The notes below the pieces were generated by a model. It did no database searches. It had not been told where the DNA came from and saw nothing but the letters and a program-made list of their open reading frames with translations. Below, one piece after another: positions 9,094-18,403 of a stretch of DNA of 64,000 nt. The stretch's first letter is position 1, and the number at the start of each line of letters is the position of its first letter. The translations under genes were made by a program, and so were the position numbers. This stretch comes from Methanolinea mesophila (GTDB lineage: Archaea > Halobacteriota > Methanomicrobia > Methanomicrobiales > Methanospirillaceae), in the NCBI RefSeq assembly GCF_017873855.1, contig NZ_JAGGKR010000002.1, positions 218,104-282,103 of the forward strand, read 5' to 3'.

Positions 9094-11796
9094 ATGATTT
9101 CAGTCCTGTTCGTTGACGACGACCCGGCGCTCTGCGACCTTGGGAAACTTTACCTTGAAAAAAATGAGAATTTCAGGGTTTATACGGCAGAATCCGCACG
9201 GTCCGCGATAAAAAAGATGCGTTCCGCGTCGTACGACGCGATCGTTTCGGATTACCAGATGCCGGAATGCTCGGGGATAGATCTCCTGAAAAGGGTGCGG
9301 TCTGAATTTGGCTCTATCCCGTTCATCCTCTTTACCGGGAAGGGTCGCGAAGAGGTGGTGATCGAGGCAATAAATAACGGTGCGGATTTCTATCTCCAGA
9401 AGGGAGCTCATGCGAACGCCCTCTATGCCGAGCTTGGGCACAAGATCCAGCAGGCTGTCGGGAAAAGGAGGGCAGAGGCCCTGGTCGCCGCAATCCAGGA
9501 TCTTACCCTGATAATTGCGTCGACCGCCACACGCAAGGAGGCGCTCTCCCTCTGCCTGGAGGCCGTGATTGACCTCTCGGGACTCGACAGCGGGGCGATA
9601 TACCTTGTCGACGGACACACCGGAGATCTCGACCTGGTCGCCTCGAGGGGTTTGTCTGAACGGCTCCTCGCCGATTCCTCCCACATCCCGGCATTCTCCC
9701 GTCCCACACGGGTTGTGTTCCGGAAAAAACCCGTATACCTTGATTTCTCCATGCTCGATCCGGACCCCGGGAGTGCACAGGAGTCCGAGGGGCTGAAGTG
9801 TATGGCGATAATCCCGATCCTGCACGAACGAAGGACGATCGGCTGTTTCAATGTATCGTCGCACACGGCGGAGTCCGTCCTCCCCGAGACCCGGAAGGTC
9901 CTCGAGATGATCGTGTCCCAGGTGGGAAACTCGATTGTTCGTATCATCGCAGAGGAGGCGCTGCGTGAGAGCGAGCAGCGGTACCGGAACGTGGTGGAGG
10001 ACCAGACGGAGTTCATCTGCCGGTTCCTGCCCGACGGGACGCACGTCTTCGTCAACGAGGCGTATTGCAGGTGTTTCGGCAAGAGTCGTGAGGAGGTGAT
10101 AGGTCACCGGTTCATCCCCGGGATACCCGCCGGGGAAGGTATGCCGATCCGGGAGCACCTCCGGTCGCTCACGCCTGAAAATCCGGTCGGGACGATATCG
10201 CACCGGGTTATTTTACCCGATGGGACGGTGCAGTGGCAGCGGTGGTCGGACCGGGCCATCTTCGACGGGGACGGGAGGGTCGTGGAGTACCAGTCGGTAG
10301 GACGGGACATCACGGCGCAGAAACAGGTCGAAGAAGCGTTGCGTGAGAGCGAGCAGCGGTACCGGAACGTGGTGGAGGACCAGACGGAGTTCATCTGCCG
10401 GTTCCTGCCCGACGGGACGCACGTCTTCGTCAACGAGGCGTATTGCAGGTGTTTCGGCAAGAGTCGTGAGGAGGTGATAGGTCACCGGTTCATCCCCGGG
10501 ATACCCGCCGGGGAAGGTATGCCGATCCGGGAGCACCTCCGGTCGCTCACACCGGAAAATCCGGTTGCGGCGATATCGCACCGGGTTATTTTACCCGACG
10601 GGACGGTGCAGTGGCAGCGATGGTCGGACCGGGCCATCTTCGACGGGGACGGGAAGGTCGTGGAGTACCAGTCGGTAGGACGGGACATCACGGCCCAGAA
10701 ACAGGTCGAAGAGGCGCTTCGAAATTCCGAGATGATCCAGCGGGAGATTATCAGTCACCTGCCTGACCCGACCCTGGTGATCGACCGGGACGGGGTGGTG
10801 ATCGCCTGGAACCGGGCGCTCGAAATCCTGACCGGCACCCGGGCGGAGGACCTCATCGGGAGGGGAAACCATGCCCATTCCGTCCCATTCTATGGTGAAC
10901 GTCGTCCGATCCTCATCGATCTCGTCCTACACGAAGATGAGGAAATCCTGGGGAAGTACCAGCAGATCCTCCGGGAAGGGCAGACGTACATGGCCGAGAC
11001 GATCTTCGCCAGGCCCCAGGGAAAGACCGCGATCCTCTGGGGTAAGGCATCCCCCCTGTTGAATAACGACGGGCAGGTGATCGGCGCTATTGAGTCGATC
11101 CGCGATATTACCGAGAGGAAGAGGGAAGAGGAGAGGATCGGGGCCATCGGCCATAAATTATCCCTTCTCTCAGATATCACCCGGCACGACATCCTCAACC
11201 AGGTCCAGGTCCTGAAAGCATATCTCGAACTCGCGGGCGCATCGTTCGACGACCCCGCAGACCTCGCGGAATATCTTGACGCCGGCAAGAAGACCGCGAT
11301 AACGATCGAGAGCCAGATCGCCCTCACCAGGGAATTCCAGAACCTGGGGAGAAACACGCCGGGATGGCTTCGCGTGTCCGGGGCGGTGGAGGAGGCCCGG
11401 TCGAAGGTCGCGTCCATGGGCATCCCCATCGCGATGACCGGCGACGACTACGAGATCTATGCCGATCCACTCTTCGAAAAAGTGATCTTCAACCTGTTTG
11501 ACAATTCCGTGAAGCACGGGGGGGCGGGTCTGACGAAGATCCTTGTCTCCTCACATCCGTTGAACGGGGATCTCGTACTCGTGTGCGAAGACGACGGCGA
11601 GGGTATACCTGAAAAAGAGAAAAAACATATTTTCGAGAAGGGTTTTGGCAGGCACAACGGTCTCGGGCTTTTCCTCTCCCGGGAGATCCTGAACATCGCC
11701 GGGATGTCGATCCGGGAGACCGGTGTCCCGGGAAAGGGTGCCCGGTTCGAGATCGAGGTGCCTGCAGGAATGTACCGGAAACCGGGCGACGAATGA
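9094..11796 (+). CDS. Receiver-GAF-PAS hybrid sensor histidine kinase
   Basis: A 900-residue cytoplasmic signalling protein. Residues 1-120 are a receiver domain (acidic triad 'VDDD' at 7-10, phospho-acceptor Asp53 in 'VSDYQMPE'). About 140-290 is a GAF domain. Then come three PAS units at about 291-416, 417-542 and 543-670. The kinase core at 680-900 has 'SDITRHDILNQVQVLKAYLE', N box 'NLFDNSVKHGG', G1 'CEDDGEGIP' and G2 'GFGRHNGLGLFLSREIL'. An N-terminal receiver followed by a kinase means it can be phosphorylated by another kinase and then pass a signal on, a layout common in methanogens. The first two PAS units are almost identical at DNA level. The core is paralogous to that of the kinase at 3770-7579. 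Confidence 0.93.
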   Translation: MISVLFVDDDPALCDLGKLYLEKNENFRVYTAESARSAIKKMRSASYDAIVSDYQMPECSGIDLLKRVRSEFGSIPFILFTGKGREEVVIEAINNGADFYLQKGAHANALYAELGHKIQQAVGKRRAEALVAAIQDLTLIIASTATRKEALSLCLEAVIDLSGLDSGAIYLVDGHTGDLDLVASRGLSERLLADSSHIPAFSRPTRVVFRKKPVYLDFSMLDPDPGSAQESEGLKCMAIIPILHERRTIGCFNVSSHTAESVLPETRKVLEMIVSQVGNSIVRIIAEEALRESEQRYRNVVEDQTEFICRFLPDGTHVFVNEAYCRCFGKSREEVIGHRFIPGIPAGEGMPIREHLRSLTPENPVGTISHRVILPDGTVQWQRWSDRAIFDGDGRVVEYQSVGRDITAQKQVEEALRESEQRYRNVVEDQTEFICRFLPDGTHVFVNEAYCRCFGKSREEVIGHRFIPGIPAGEGMPIREHLRSLTPENPVAAISHRVILPDGTVQWQRWSDRAIFDGDGKVVEYQSVGRDITAQKQVEEALRNSEMIQREIISHLPDPTLVIDRDGVVIAWNRALEILTGTRAEDLIGRGNHAHSVPFYGERRPILIDLVLHEDEEILGKYQQILREGQTYMAETIFARPQGKTAILWGKASPLLNNDGQVIGAIESIRDITERKREEERIGAIGHKLSLLSDITRHDILNQVQVLKAYLELAGASFDDPADLAEYLDAGKKTAITIESQIALTREFQNLGRNTPGWLRVSGAVEEARSKVASMGIPIAMTGDDYEIYADPLFEKVIFNLFDNSVKHGGAGLTKILVSSHPLNGDLVLVCEDDGEGIPEKEKKHIFEKGFGRHNGLGLFLSREILNIAGMSIRETGVPGKGARFEIEVPAGMYRKPGDE
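9961..10716 (+). repeat. Tandem duplication of a PAS-coding unit (two copies of 378 bp)
   Basis: The unit 9961-10338 is repeated at 10339-10716 with only a handful of base changes. The most visible is GTCGGGACG against GTTGCGGCG, which changes Gly-Thr to Ala-Ala. The repeat is exactly 126 codons and keeps the frame, so it duplicates one PAS/PAC domain of the receiver-kinase protein. Confidence 0.95.
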
Positions 11797-11806
11797 ATCC
11801 TTTCTC

Positions 11807-12031
11807 TCAGTGCATTTCAGTATCCCCGGGATCGGAACGCGGGGAGGTCCCGGCGAGAACATCCCGGATCTCTCCCAGAACTATAAGGATACAGGAAAAT
11901 CCGGTGAAGAATGCGAGTCCGAACGCGACCAAAGCGCCAACCAGGCCCGTGGCCCCTCCGAGGAGTAATGCAACTATCCCGAGGACAATGAATACCGCGA
12001 TCCAGGTGATTCCTGCCCTTACGTCAAACAT
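11807..12031 (-). CDS. Small two-helix membrane protein
   Basis: A 74-residue protein with two hydrophobic helices ('GITWIAVFIVLGIVALLLGG' and 'LVGALVAFGLAFFTGFSCILI') and a short polar C-terminus. The start has a GGAG ribosome-binding site 8 bases before the ATG, and an AT-rich TATA-like box at 12065-12076 about 40 bases upstream, so it is very probably expressed. It overlaps no other gene and converges with the kinase gene. Family and function are not recognised. Confidence 0.65.
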   Translation of the reverse strand: MFDVRAGITWIAVFIVLGIVALLLGGATGLVGALVAFGLAFFTGFSCILIVLGEIRDVLAGTSPRSDPGDTEMH

Positions 12032-12064
12032 GTCGCATCTCCGGGGGATCCGGGATCCTCGCCC

Positions 12065-12076
12065 TTAAAAATATAT
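12065..12076 (-). promoter_or_regulatory. Probable TATA box of the small membrane protein
   Basis: On the minus strand this reads ATATATTTTTAA, about 35-45 bases before the ATG at 12031. It is at the edge of a 55-bp run of almost pure A/T (12064-12119). Confidence 0.45.
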
Positions 12077-12202
12077 CTATTATATATAATATAAATTATT
12101 ATATCGAATTTATCATATAGCACGGACAATTGCGATGTATTCCCGGCGGTCCCTTCATCAATGTGCCGCGGGAATTACTCTGTTCGTGTTTCGTGCGCGG
12201 GA

Positions 12203-13069
12203 TTATACCTCGCCGATAACGATAATTCTCCATTCGGCGCCGTGCAACCCGGCGGTCGTCCAGAACGCCTCCTTTTCCACCACCGCCCCAAAGCCGGTAG
12301 CATAAAAAGAGTAGGTGGCGTATCCTGATCGGTTCGCTGCATATTCCCTGGCGAATGTTAGTACGCCGGGGTATTCCGCGTAGAGGGTCTCGTTGAATGT
12401 CTCTTTTCCGACCTCCTGCGGGTCGGGATCATAGAGGATCCGGCCGCCGGGCTGTGCTACCATGAAGGAATACGGGGTCCCTGCAGTCGCATGCTCAGCA
12501 ATCGGCGCGAAAAGTTCGTAGGGTGAGAACGTGGTACTGACCGCTCCGATACACCGTCCATCGGCGGAAAATACCGGGTACTCGATCGCCACCGCCTCTC
12601 CGCCCTGGGCGAGGGGGAAGAGATCGCTCATCAGGGGTTTTTGGGTCCCGAGCACCTTTCGCACGACATCCTGGTCTCCGATATTCTGCCCGACGAGCAC
12701 CTTTGCGTCCCAGGGTTCTGCTGCCGCAACGGTCCCGTCCGGGGTTATCGTAATTACGGTCAGCACTGCCGGATCCGACATTGCCGCCGCAGCAAGCACG
12801 GCCTCTGCACCAGGGCCGGAAAGACCGGTCTTCCCCAGGGCTGTCGCGGCACGGGAGGTCGCCAGGTCGATCCCGGACAGGGCCTGCATGGTCTCCCCGG
12901 TCACGTTGTCGAGAAGCAGGACCATCGCCACCTGGTGAGTCGTTGCCACCGGGCTGTTCGCTCCAGGCGTCGTCGGGGGCGCCTCCGGAACCTTTGACTC
13001 CTGCAGGCAGCCCGCACCGGCGAGAACGACAAGCAGTGTCATGAACAGAAAGGCCGCCCGGATATTCAT
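12203..13069 (-). CDS. Cache-domain lipoprotein
   Basis: A 288-residue exported lipoprotein. The signal peptide 'MNIRAAFLFMTLLVVLAGAGC' ends in a lipobox Cys at residue 21, then a short Pro/Thr stalk. The body (about 45-288) looks like a double Cache ligand-binding fold: a long N-terminal helix, 'VITITPDGTVAAAEPWDAKVLVGQNI', 'AIEYPVFSADGRCIGAVSTTFSPYELF' (given here in pieces) and a C-terminal beta half with 'GRILYDPDPQEVGKETF'. Unlike chemoreceptors it has no membrane-crossing signalling part, so it is probably a free extracellular sensor subunit or binding protein. GGAG lies 6 bases before the ATG. The ligand is unknown. Confidence 0.78.
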   Translation of the reverse strand: MNIRAAFLFMTLLVVLAGAGCLQESKVPEAPPTTPGANSPVATTHQVAMVLLLDNVTGETMQALSGIDLATSRAATALGKTGLSGPGAEAVLAAAAMSDPAVLTVITITPDGTVAAAEPWDAKVLVGQNIGDQDVVRKVLGTQKPLMSDLFPLAQGGEAVAIEYPVFSADGRCIGAVSTTFSPYELFAPIAEHATAGTPYSFMVAQPGGRILYDPDPQEVGKETFNETLYAEYPGVLTFAREYAANRSGYATYSFYATGFGAVVEKEAFWTTAGLHGAEWRIIVIGEV

Positions 13070-13232
13070 ACAACTCCGTCACAGTCCGGTATGTTGTTCT
13101 TTACGATCTGCAACGGGAAATTGCCGTACTCCCGGGCATCCGGAACAGGAGTATACGCCTGAAGACCAAAGGTGATAACGTGGGGGGCCCTACGGGAAAG
13201 AAGGAAGTGTACAGACACTCCGGGAACCTGCG

Positions 13233-13415
13233 ATGAAACGAACATGCGATGTGTGCGGGAAAGAGGCGATCGGAATACAATGCCTGGGCTGCTGTGCGAG
13301 CACGGTCTGCGCAGAGCATGCGGAGCAGATGCTCGCCGGGTTGAAACCCGGAGAGAAGAAGGAATGGGGCGTCTGCTATTACTACCGGTTCGAGGATGAA
13401 ACCGGAACAGACTGA
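13233..13415 (+). CDS. Small zinc-finger-like protein
   Basis: A 60-residue Cys-rich protein ('CDVCGKEAIGIQCLGC', then 'CCASTVCAEHAEQM'), with paired CxxC/CxxH knuckles suggesting one or two bound zinc ions, similar to a B-box or LIM-like treble clef. GGGA lies about 8 bases before the ATG. Similar tiny zinc proteins occur in methanogens, but I cannot name the family. It has an isolated position between a lipoprotein and a ferredoxin-type gene. Confidence 0.6.
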   Translation: MKRTCDVCGKEAIGIQCLGCCASTVCAEHAEQMLAGLKPGEKKEWGVCYYYRFEDETGTD

Positions 13416-13628
13416 AGAGAATATCACACGATCTGCAGGAAGTAGGGGCACCCCCGGCTTTTCTATCGGACCTTGAGTACAGGCAGGCTCTTGGCCCGAA
13501 TGCGTCCGGAGTGTCGATCCGTGAAAAAGCAACGTGGAATCGCGGCCGAATGAGGTACATGCGGTGCCGGATACATTCACTCCACCTTAATTGCTTCGGC
13601 ATCATACGGAGGAGTACAGGGATACTTC

Positions 13629-14342
13629 ATGGAGACCGCTGCCACGCTGAAACACCTTGCAGAATCGCTCGGAGCTGACTACTTCGGTGTCGCCGACCTC
13701 GGATCCGCCCGTGAATTCGTCCTGGCACAGGGCGGGCAGGAAATTGCGGACTACCCTGTAGCGATCTCCATCGGGATCGTCCTTCTCGATACGCTCGTCG
13801 ATCTCCTTCCCACCCGGGAGAAGGACGGGGGAGGAGTCCTCTACCGGCACCACGCGTACGACGTGGTGAATACAGCCCTCGACCTGATAGCATTGCAGGT
13901 TGCGAATACTCTCCAGCGATCGGGATACCGTGCACTGCCGGTAGGAGCGTCCAAGAGGACCGACGATGCGAAGATCTGCGGGCCGGTCTCTCACAAGCTC
14001 GCTGCCCGCCTTGCCGGCCTCGGTTGGATCGGAAGGAGTTGTCTCCTGATTACACCCGAACACGGCCCCAGAGTGCGATGGGTGTCGGTGCTTACCGATG
14101 CGCCCCTCGCGCCGACCGGCAGGGCGATTGAGGGCCGGTGCGGGGAGTGCCGGGAATGCGTCAACGCCTGCCCCGCCCGGGCATTCACCGGGATACCGTT
14201 CGATGAACGCGAACCCAGGGAATCCAGGTACGATGCCAGGGCCTGCGAACGGTATTTCAAGGAAGAGGAGATCCGGACCGGGTCGGCGGTGTGCGGGATG
14301 TGCCTCTTTGTATGCCCTTTCGGGCGAAGAATGAAGAGATGA
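13629..14342 (+). CDS. QueG-like double 4Fe-4S protein
   Basis: A 237-residue iron-sulfur protein related to epoxyqueuosine reductase. It has an N-terminal alpha/beta domain ('ADYFGVADLGSAREFV'), the central 'KLAARLAGLGWIGRSCLLIT' typical of this group, and two 4Fe-4S motifs: 'CGECRECVNACP' (about 175-186) and 'CGMCLFVCPFG' (about 224-234). It is much shorter than bacterial QueG (about 350-380 residues) and lacks the C-terminal HEAT repeats. It may be a cobamide-dependent or simple electron-transfer reductase rather than a tRNA enzyme. Archaea make archaeosine, so a role in queuosine synthesis is doubtful. Confidence 0.85.
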   Translation: METAATLKHLAESLGADYFGVADLGSAREFVLAQGGQEIADYPVAISIGIVLLDTLVDLLPTREKDGGGVLYRHHAYDVVNTALDLIALQVANTLQRSGYRALPVGASKRTDDAKICGPVSHKLAARLAGLGWIGRSCLLITPEHGPRVRWVSVLTDAPLAPTGRAIEGRCGECRECVNACPARAFTGIPFDEREPRESRYDARACERYFKEEEIRTGSAVCGMCLFVCPFGRRMKR

Positions 14343-14438
14343 GATACGCGATAACCCCGGTCCTGCTGCCTCCTTTTAGACGATTCAGGGGCCCGTATTC
14401 CAGCGAGACCCTCTCATCAACTATCAGGGCCTAATTCA

Positions 14439-15950
14439 TCATGGGCCCGGGTCCCGGGGGGATTGGGGGGCGTCCGGAGGACATTCGTCACAACGGATCA
14501 CCCGCGAACCATCCGGGAGGACGGTGGTATGGAACAGGATATTTTTTCCGGTACCATTCCCGCACCTGACGGTGAGTGGACCGTTCCGGACGTCTCCGGG
14601 TCTCGGGTGTCCTGTCACCATAGACATAAATTCCTCGCGGGATACAGGATCCCGGAAGGCTTTTTCGCACCATGCACCCAGGTTCGGGATATCCTCCCGG
14701 GAATACCCGAGTATCTCCGTGAAGCGGCGGTTCACCAGCCTGATCTTTCCTGCCTGGTCGGTCATGAACAACGCATGATCGGAGAGCGTGATCAAATCCT
14801 CGAATCTCTTCTCGCTTCGTGAAAGCCGTTCTTCGGTCATTCGCCGTGAAAAGGCAATCGAGACCTGTCGCAGGAAGGACTCGATCGCCTGCCTGTTTTC
14901 CAGGACTTCATCGGGAGAGAGGCAGATCCCGACCACTCCGAAGAGCTGATTCTGCCAGGTCAGCCCTATCAGCGCCATCTTCCCTATCCCATACCGGCGA
15001 AGAAACCTGTCACAGACATCCTTTGGGAAGATATGGGCACAGGCATCGTAGAAAGAGACCGTTTCGTCTTCGAAAAAAGGACGGAACCGCAACTCGCGAA
15101 ACTCTTTCATCGTCGACGGGCTTTCGAAGAAGGGCGCCCGGGAGAAAAAATTATGCAGGTCAATCGTAATCCCGATGAGGTCTTTTCCTTCGTTTATGGT
15201 AGTTGCGTCCTGACGGAATTCCTGACTGACTATTGCGCGCATTACAAATACTCCCCGCGTTTCGTCGAACGATTCGATAAAACACCTGGGATGTTCCGGC
15301 AGGAGTTCGGTTATCCGTTCCTCGATATATTCGAATATATCGGTGTCGGGGGAGATATCGACCAGTTCCATCGCGGTTCTTGCGAGAAACTCCATATTTT
15401 TCAGGTGCCGGTTTTTCTCGGTGATATCTTCAAGAATTATGGTAAGTCCGGTTTCACCCGCTTCAAAAGTCGTCGGGATTACTTCCATCCTGTAGAATAA
15501 TTCCTGCCTGCCCGTCGTGGAGTGAATCTCGGTGACAATTTGTTCTTTCCCGACCGACCCGAGGATTGCGACAGCCTCGGGTGTCGACACGACGGGCAGG
15601 TTCAGGTCGAGGAGGTTTCTCCCGATCAGTTCCTCCTTGGCATATCCCGCGAGGGAGAGGTACTTGTCGTTTGCCTGGACGATGTTGAGCTCGCGGTCGA
15701 CGATCAGGATGTCATTCCTCGTAAAACAGAGAAATGCAGAGAGCGGAACCCGGTGGGCGAGCGAGTAGACACGGGCCGACCCGATCGTTCGGACCTCGAC
15801 CTTCCCCTCGGCCCGGAGCACATCGAGATATTTCGCAACCGAGTTCCGGTCTCTCCCGGTCTTCTTCGCGATATCCGTGATGGAAAGCCCCCGGGGGCTG
15901 AACTTGAGGGCTTTCAGCAAGGCCGCAGATGTCTCTTCCCCCGGATCCAT
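14439..15950 (-). CDS. HTH-PAS-GAF-PAS sensory transcriptional regulator
   Basis: A 503-residue protein. Residues 5-65 are a winged helix ('FSPRGLSITDIAKKTGRDRN', 'VEVRTIGSARVYSL'). About 75-190 is a PAS unit ('DILIVDRELNIVQANDKYL'), about 195-365 a GAF-like domain and about 375-490 a second PAS. It has no kinase or output module other than the HTH, so it is a one-component regulator that senses a cytoplasmic signal. The start ATG at 15950 directly follows an AT-rich TATA-like run with no Shine-Dalgarno, suggesting a leaderless mRNA. It is paralogous along its whole length to the next gene. Confidence 0.88.
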   Translation of the reverse strand: MDPGEETSAALLKALKFSPRGLSITDIAKKTGRDRNSVAKYLDVLRAEGKVEVRTIGSARVYSLAHRVPLSAFLCFTRNDILIVDRELNIVQANDKYLSLAGYAKEELIGRNLLDLNLPVVSTPEAVAILGSVGKEQIVTEIHSTTGRQELFYRMEVIPTTFEAGETGLTIILEDITEKNRHLKNMEFLARTAMELVDISPDTDIFEYIEERITELLPEHPRCFIESFDETRGVFVMRAIVSQEFRQDATTINEGKDLIGITIDLHNFFSRAPFFESPSTMKEFRELRFRPFFEDETVSFYDACAHIFPKDVCDRFLRRYGIGKMALIGLTWQNQLFGVVGICLSPDEVLENRQAIESFLRQVSIAFSRRMTEERLSRSEKRFEDLITLSDHALFMTDQAGKIRLVNRRFTEILGYSREDIPNLGAWCEKAFRDPVSREEFMSMVTGHPRPGDVRNGPLTVRCGNGTGKNILFHTTVLPDGSRVIRCDECPPDAPQSPRDPGP

Positions 15951-16146
15951 ATATGGATTATATTATATTACGGACTATAGTGTTTGCCTTTATTCACGAG
16001 GTTCATCGCAGTCAGGGTTCATGATCAGGTGAGTTATACGACTTATTCCGTGAAAACAGGACGTTTCCGTTTTCTCCCGAATGCAGGGCGAAATAATCCT
16101 CTCTACGCAGGTACACCGGATGGAAGAACGCAGTCCGGTTAATACC

Positions 16147-17610
16147 CTAGGGGATTACATCGCACGAAAGAACCGTCGTTCCGTCGGCGAGGATAACCGG
16201 TTTCAGGACAACGTGGAGCTCGGCCCCCTGGCGAGATCGGAAAGGGTAGATCCCGGGAGGCGGCGGTTCATTCCCGGGATGGTGTAAGAAGGAGATCGCT
16301 GCTCCACCGACCCCCGGGTCGGTGAACACCTTCCGGCATAGATCTTCCAGGGTCGGAAGATCCACGAGAGTGTATCCGGAAAACTCGGTGAATGCCGGGT
16401 TGATCAGTGAGATCCTGCCTTCGGGCCCGATGATCGCCGTCGGGCGATCTGCCTGGAGGATCAGTTCCCTGAAGTTCTCCTCGCTCTGCGAGAGCCGTTC
16501 CTCGGTCATCCTTCTTGAGATGGCGATAGAAGCCTGGCGCACGAAAGATTCGACTGCCATGGGATCGTTGAGCTCATGTCCGGGAGGGAGAAAGATTCCC
16601 GCCACCCCGAAGAGGTGGTCCTTCCAGGTAATACTGATCCCGATCACTTTCCCGATGTTGAACCGTCCGACGATCTCATGGCATACCTCTTTCGGGATCT
16701 GCCTGAAGCAAAGGTCGTAGAAGGACCAGTCCTCCGGGCTTCTCCCCTGGCCGAAATTATGCTCCTGCATCAGGAATACCGTGCTGACCGTGTCATGATG
16801 GGGGGCGCCGGAGAGATCGTCGACCCGGAAGGACATTCCCACCACGTCCCGCCCGATCATCCGGTACAGCCCTTCGCGGAAGGCCGGACAAAAAATCGCT
16901 CTCATTACGAACATCCGGTTCTCCTGATCATAGGAGTCCACGAAACCATTCGCGCCGGGCAGGAGTTCGGAGATACGGTCCGCGATATACTGGTAAATAT
17001 CCGCCTCCGGTGACATATCGACCAGTTCCATCGCGGTCCGGGCCAGGAACTCCATGTTCTTCTGGCTCGATTTTTGTTCGGTGATGTCCTCAAACACGAG
17101 CGTGAACCCGGTCTCACCGGCCTCGAAGGTGGTGGGGATCACCTCCATCCTGAAGAACGACTCGTCCGACCCGACAAGGGAACGGATATCCCCGGTGACC
17201 TGTTCTTTCCCCGTCGCCCCGATGATCTTCAACGCCTCCGGTGTAGACACGACGGGCAGGTTCAGGTCGAGGATGTTCCTCCCGATCAATTCGTCCTTGG
17301 TAAAGCCCGCCATGGCGAGATACTTGTCGTTTGCCTGGACGATGTTCAGGCCGCGGTCGACGATCAGGATGTTATTCCTCGTAAAACAGAGAAACGCAGA
17401 AAGCGGGACGCGCTGGGAGAGCGAGTATACCCTGGCCGACCCGATCGTCCTGACCTCGATCTTGCCCTCGGCCCTGAGCACTTCGAGAAGTTTCGCCACC
17501 GAGTTCCGGTCCTTTCCGGTCTTCTTCGCGATATCTGTGATGGAAAGCCCCCTTGGGCTGAACTTGAGGGCTTTCAGTATGGCTGCAGACGTTTCTCCCC
17601 CCGTTTCCAT
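16147..17610 (-). CDS. HTH-PAS-GAF-PAS sensory transcriptional regulator (paralogue)
   Basis: A 487-residue protein, same domain order as its neighbour at 14439-15950: winged helix 1-65, PAS 75-190, GAF-like 195-365, PAS 370-480. The HTH and first PAS are nearly identical to the neighbour's ('FSPRGLSITDIAKKTGKDRN', 'LNIVQANDKYLAMAGFTKDE'), while the GAF and last PAS have diverged, as expected for a duplicated pair that binds similar DNA but senses different signals. No ribosome-binding site is seen before the ATG, and 'TTTTTATTA' lies about 33 bases upstream, so the message is probably leaderless. Confidence 0.88.
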   Translation of the reverse strand: METGGETSAAILKALKFSPRGLSITDIAKKTGKDRNSVAKLLEVLRAEGKIEVRTIGSARVYSLSQRVPLSAFLCFTRNNILIVDRGLNIVQANDKYLAMAGFTKDELIGRNILDLNLPVVSTPEALKIIGATGKEQVTGDIRSLVGSDESFFRMEVIPTTFEAGETGFTLVFEDITEQKSSQKNMEFLARTAMELVDMSPEADIYQYIADRISELLPGANGFVDSYDQENRMFVMRAIFCPAFREGLYRMIGRDVVGMSFRVDDLSGAPHHDTVSTVFLMQEHNFGQGRSPEDWSFYDLCFRQIPKEVCHEIVGRFNIGKVIGISITWKDHLFGVAGIFLPPGHELNDPMAVESFVRQASIAISRRMTEERLSQSEENFRELILQADRPTAIIGPEGRISLINPAFTEFSGYTLVDLPTLEDLCRKVFTDPGVGGAAISFLHHPGNEPPPPGIYPFRSRQGAELHVVLKPVILADGTTVLSCDVIP

Positions 17611-17707
17611 AGCTTGAATTTTATGGGGTGTAATAAAAACCTTGCTTTTTATAATTTTTCGGCAATCGTTTCAGTCCATGAAATTCCGGGAAGGACGCCG
17701 AAAAAGG

Positions 17708-18157
17708 TTACCTTCCGTCGAACCGTGCGATGAACCCGGTCTTTGATTCCCGCTCGAATCCTGCATGTTCGTAGAAGGGGATCGCATCCTTCCTGCCGGA
17801 GAGCAGCATGACTTTATAGCACCCCTGTTGCCGGGCGATGTCCAGGCCCCTCTGCAACAACCTGGTCCCAATCCCCCTCCTCCGGTACTCCGGGCGGGTG
17901 ACGACGTTCTCTATCAGGGCATACGGAGTCGCATCCCGGGTCAGGTTCAAAACGATCACCAGCACGCAGGACGCGACGATGGTTCCGTCGACCTCGGCCA
18001 CGAGGTAGTGCTGACCCGGGTCTGCCATGATCCGGTCCCATATCCCGGTAATACGTGTATCGGGGTGTAATTCGGGATCATCGGGGTTCAGGTACCGGTA
18101 GAGCGACAGGAGTTCTCCAAGTTCCTGTTGTTTTATCTCGCGGATCTTTTCGGTCAT
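17708..18157 (-). CDS. GNAT-family N-acetyltransferase
   Basis: A 149-residue acetyltransferase. The acetyl-CoA pyrophosphate loop is 'RRRGIGTRLLQRGLDIA' (about 95-111), preceded by 'ALIENVVTRPEYR' and followed by 'MLLSGRKDAIPFYEHAGFE', all typical of GNAT domains. The length is the usual single-domain size. It transfers an acetyl group to an amine; the substrate cannot be inferred. AAGGGAG directly precedes the ATG at 18157. It stands alone between a sensory regulator and a divergent hypothetical gene. Confidence 0.92.
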   Translation of the reverse strand: MTEKIREIKQQELGELLSLYRYLNPDDPELHPDTRITGIWDRIMADPGQHYLVAEVDGTIVASCVLVIVLNLTRDATPYALIENVVTRPEYRRRGIGTRLLQRGLDIARQQGCYKVMLLSGRKDAIPFYEHAGFERESKTGFIARFDGR

Positions 18158-18403
18158 CTCCCTTCAAGGTTATGCTATGCCGCCAGATTTGGTAATGATA
18201 TCTGAAGACCTGTGCCTCCCTTTTCCCGGATGAACAAACCGTCGATCCCTCGTTCCGGCCGCGAATTCAAAAAATACAGGTGGTGATCCCGGATGCACAC
18301 GAACCGTCCGGGCCTCGGGTACACGCTCGTGATCCGGGGGGAAAAGGTTCCGGCACCCTGAGACCCAAAAACTATTAATCTGTTCTCTTCTACCATTGAC
18401 CAC

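Noticed and set aside
9100..10203. 367-codon minus-strand frame over the receiver kinase
   Set aside because: Antisense of the receiver and GAF domains, no protein-like motifs.
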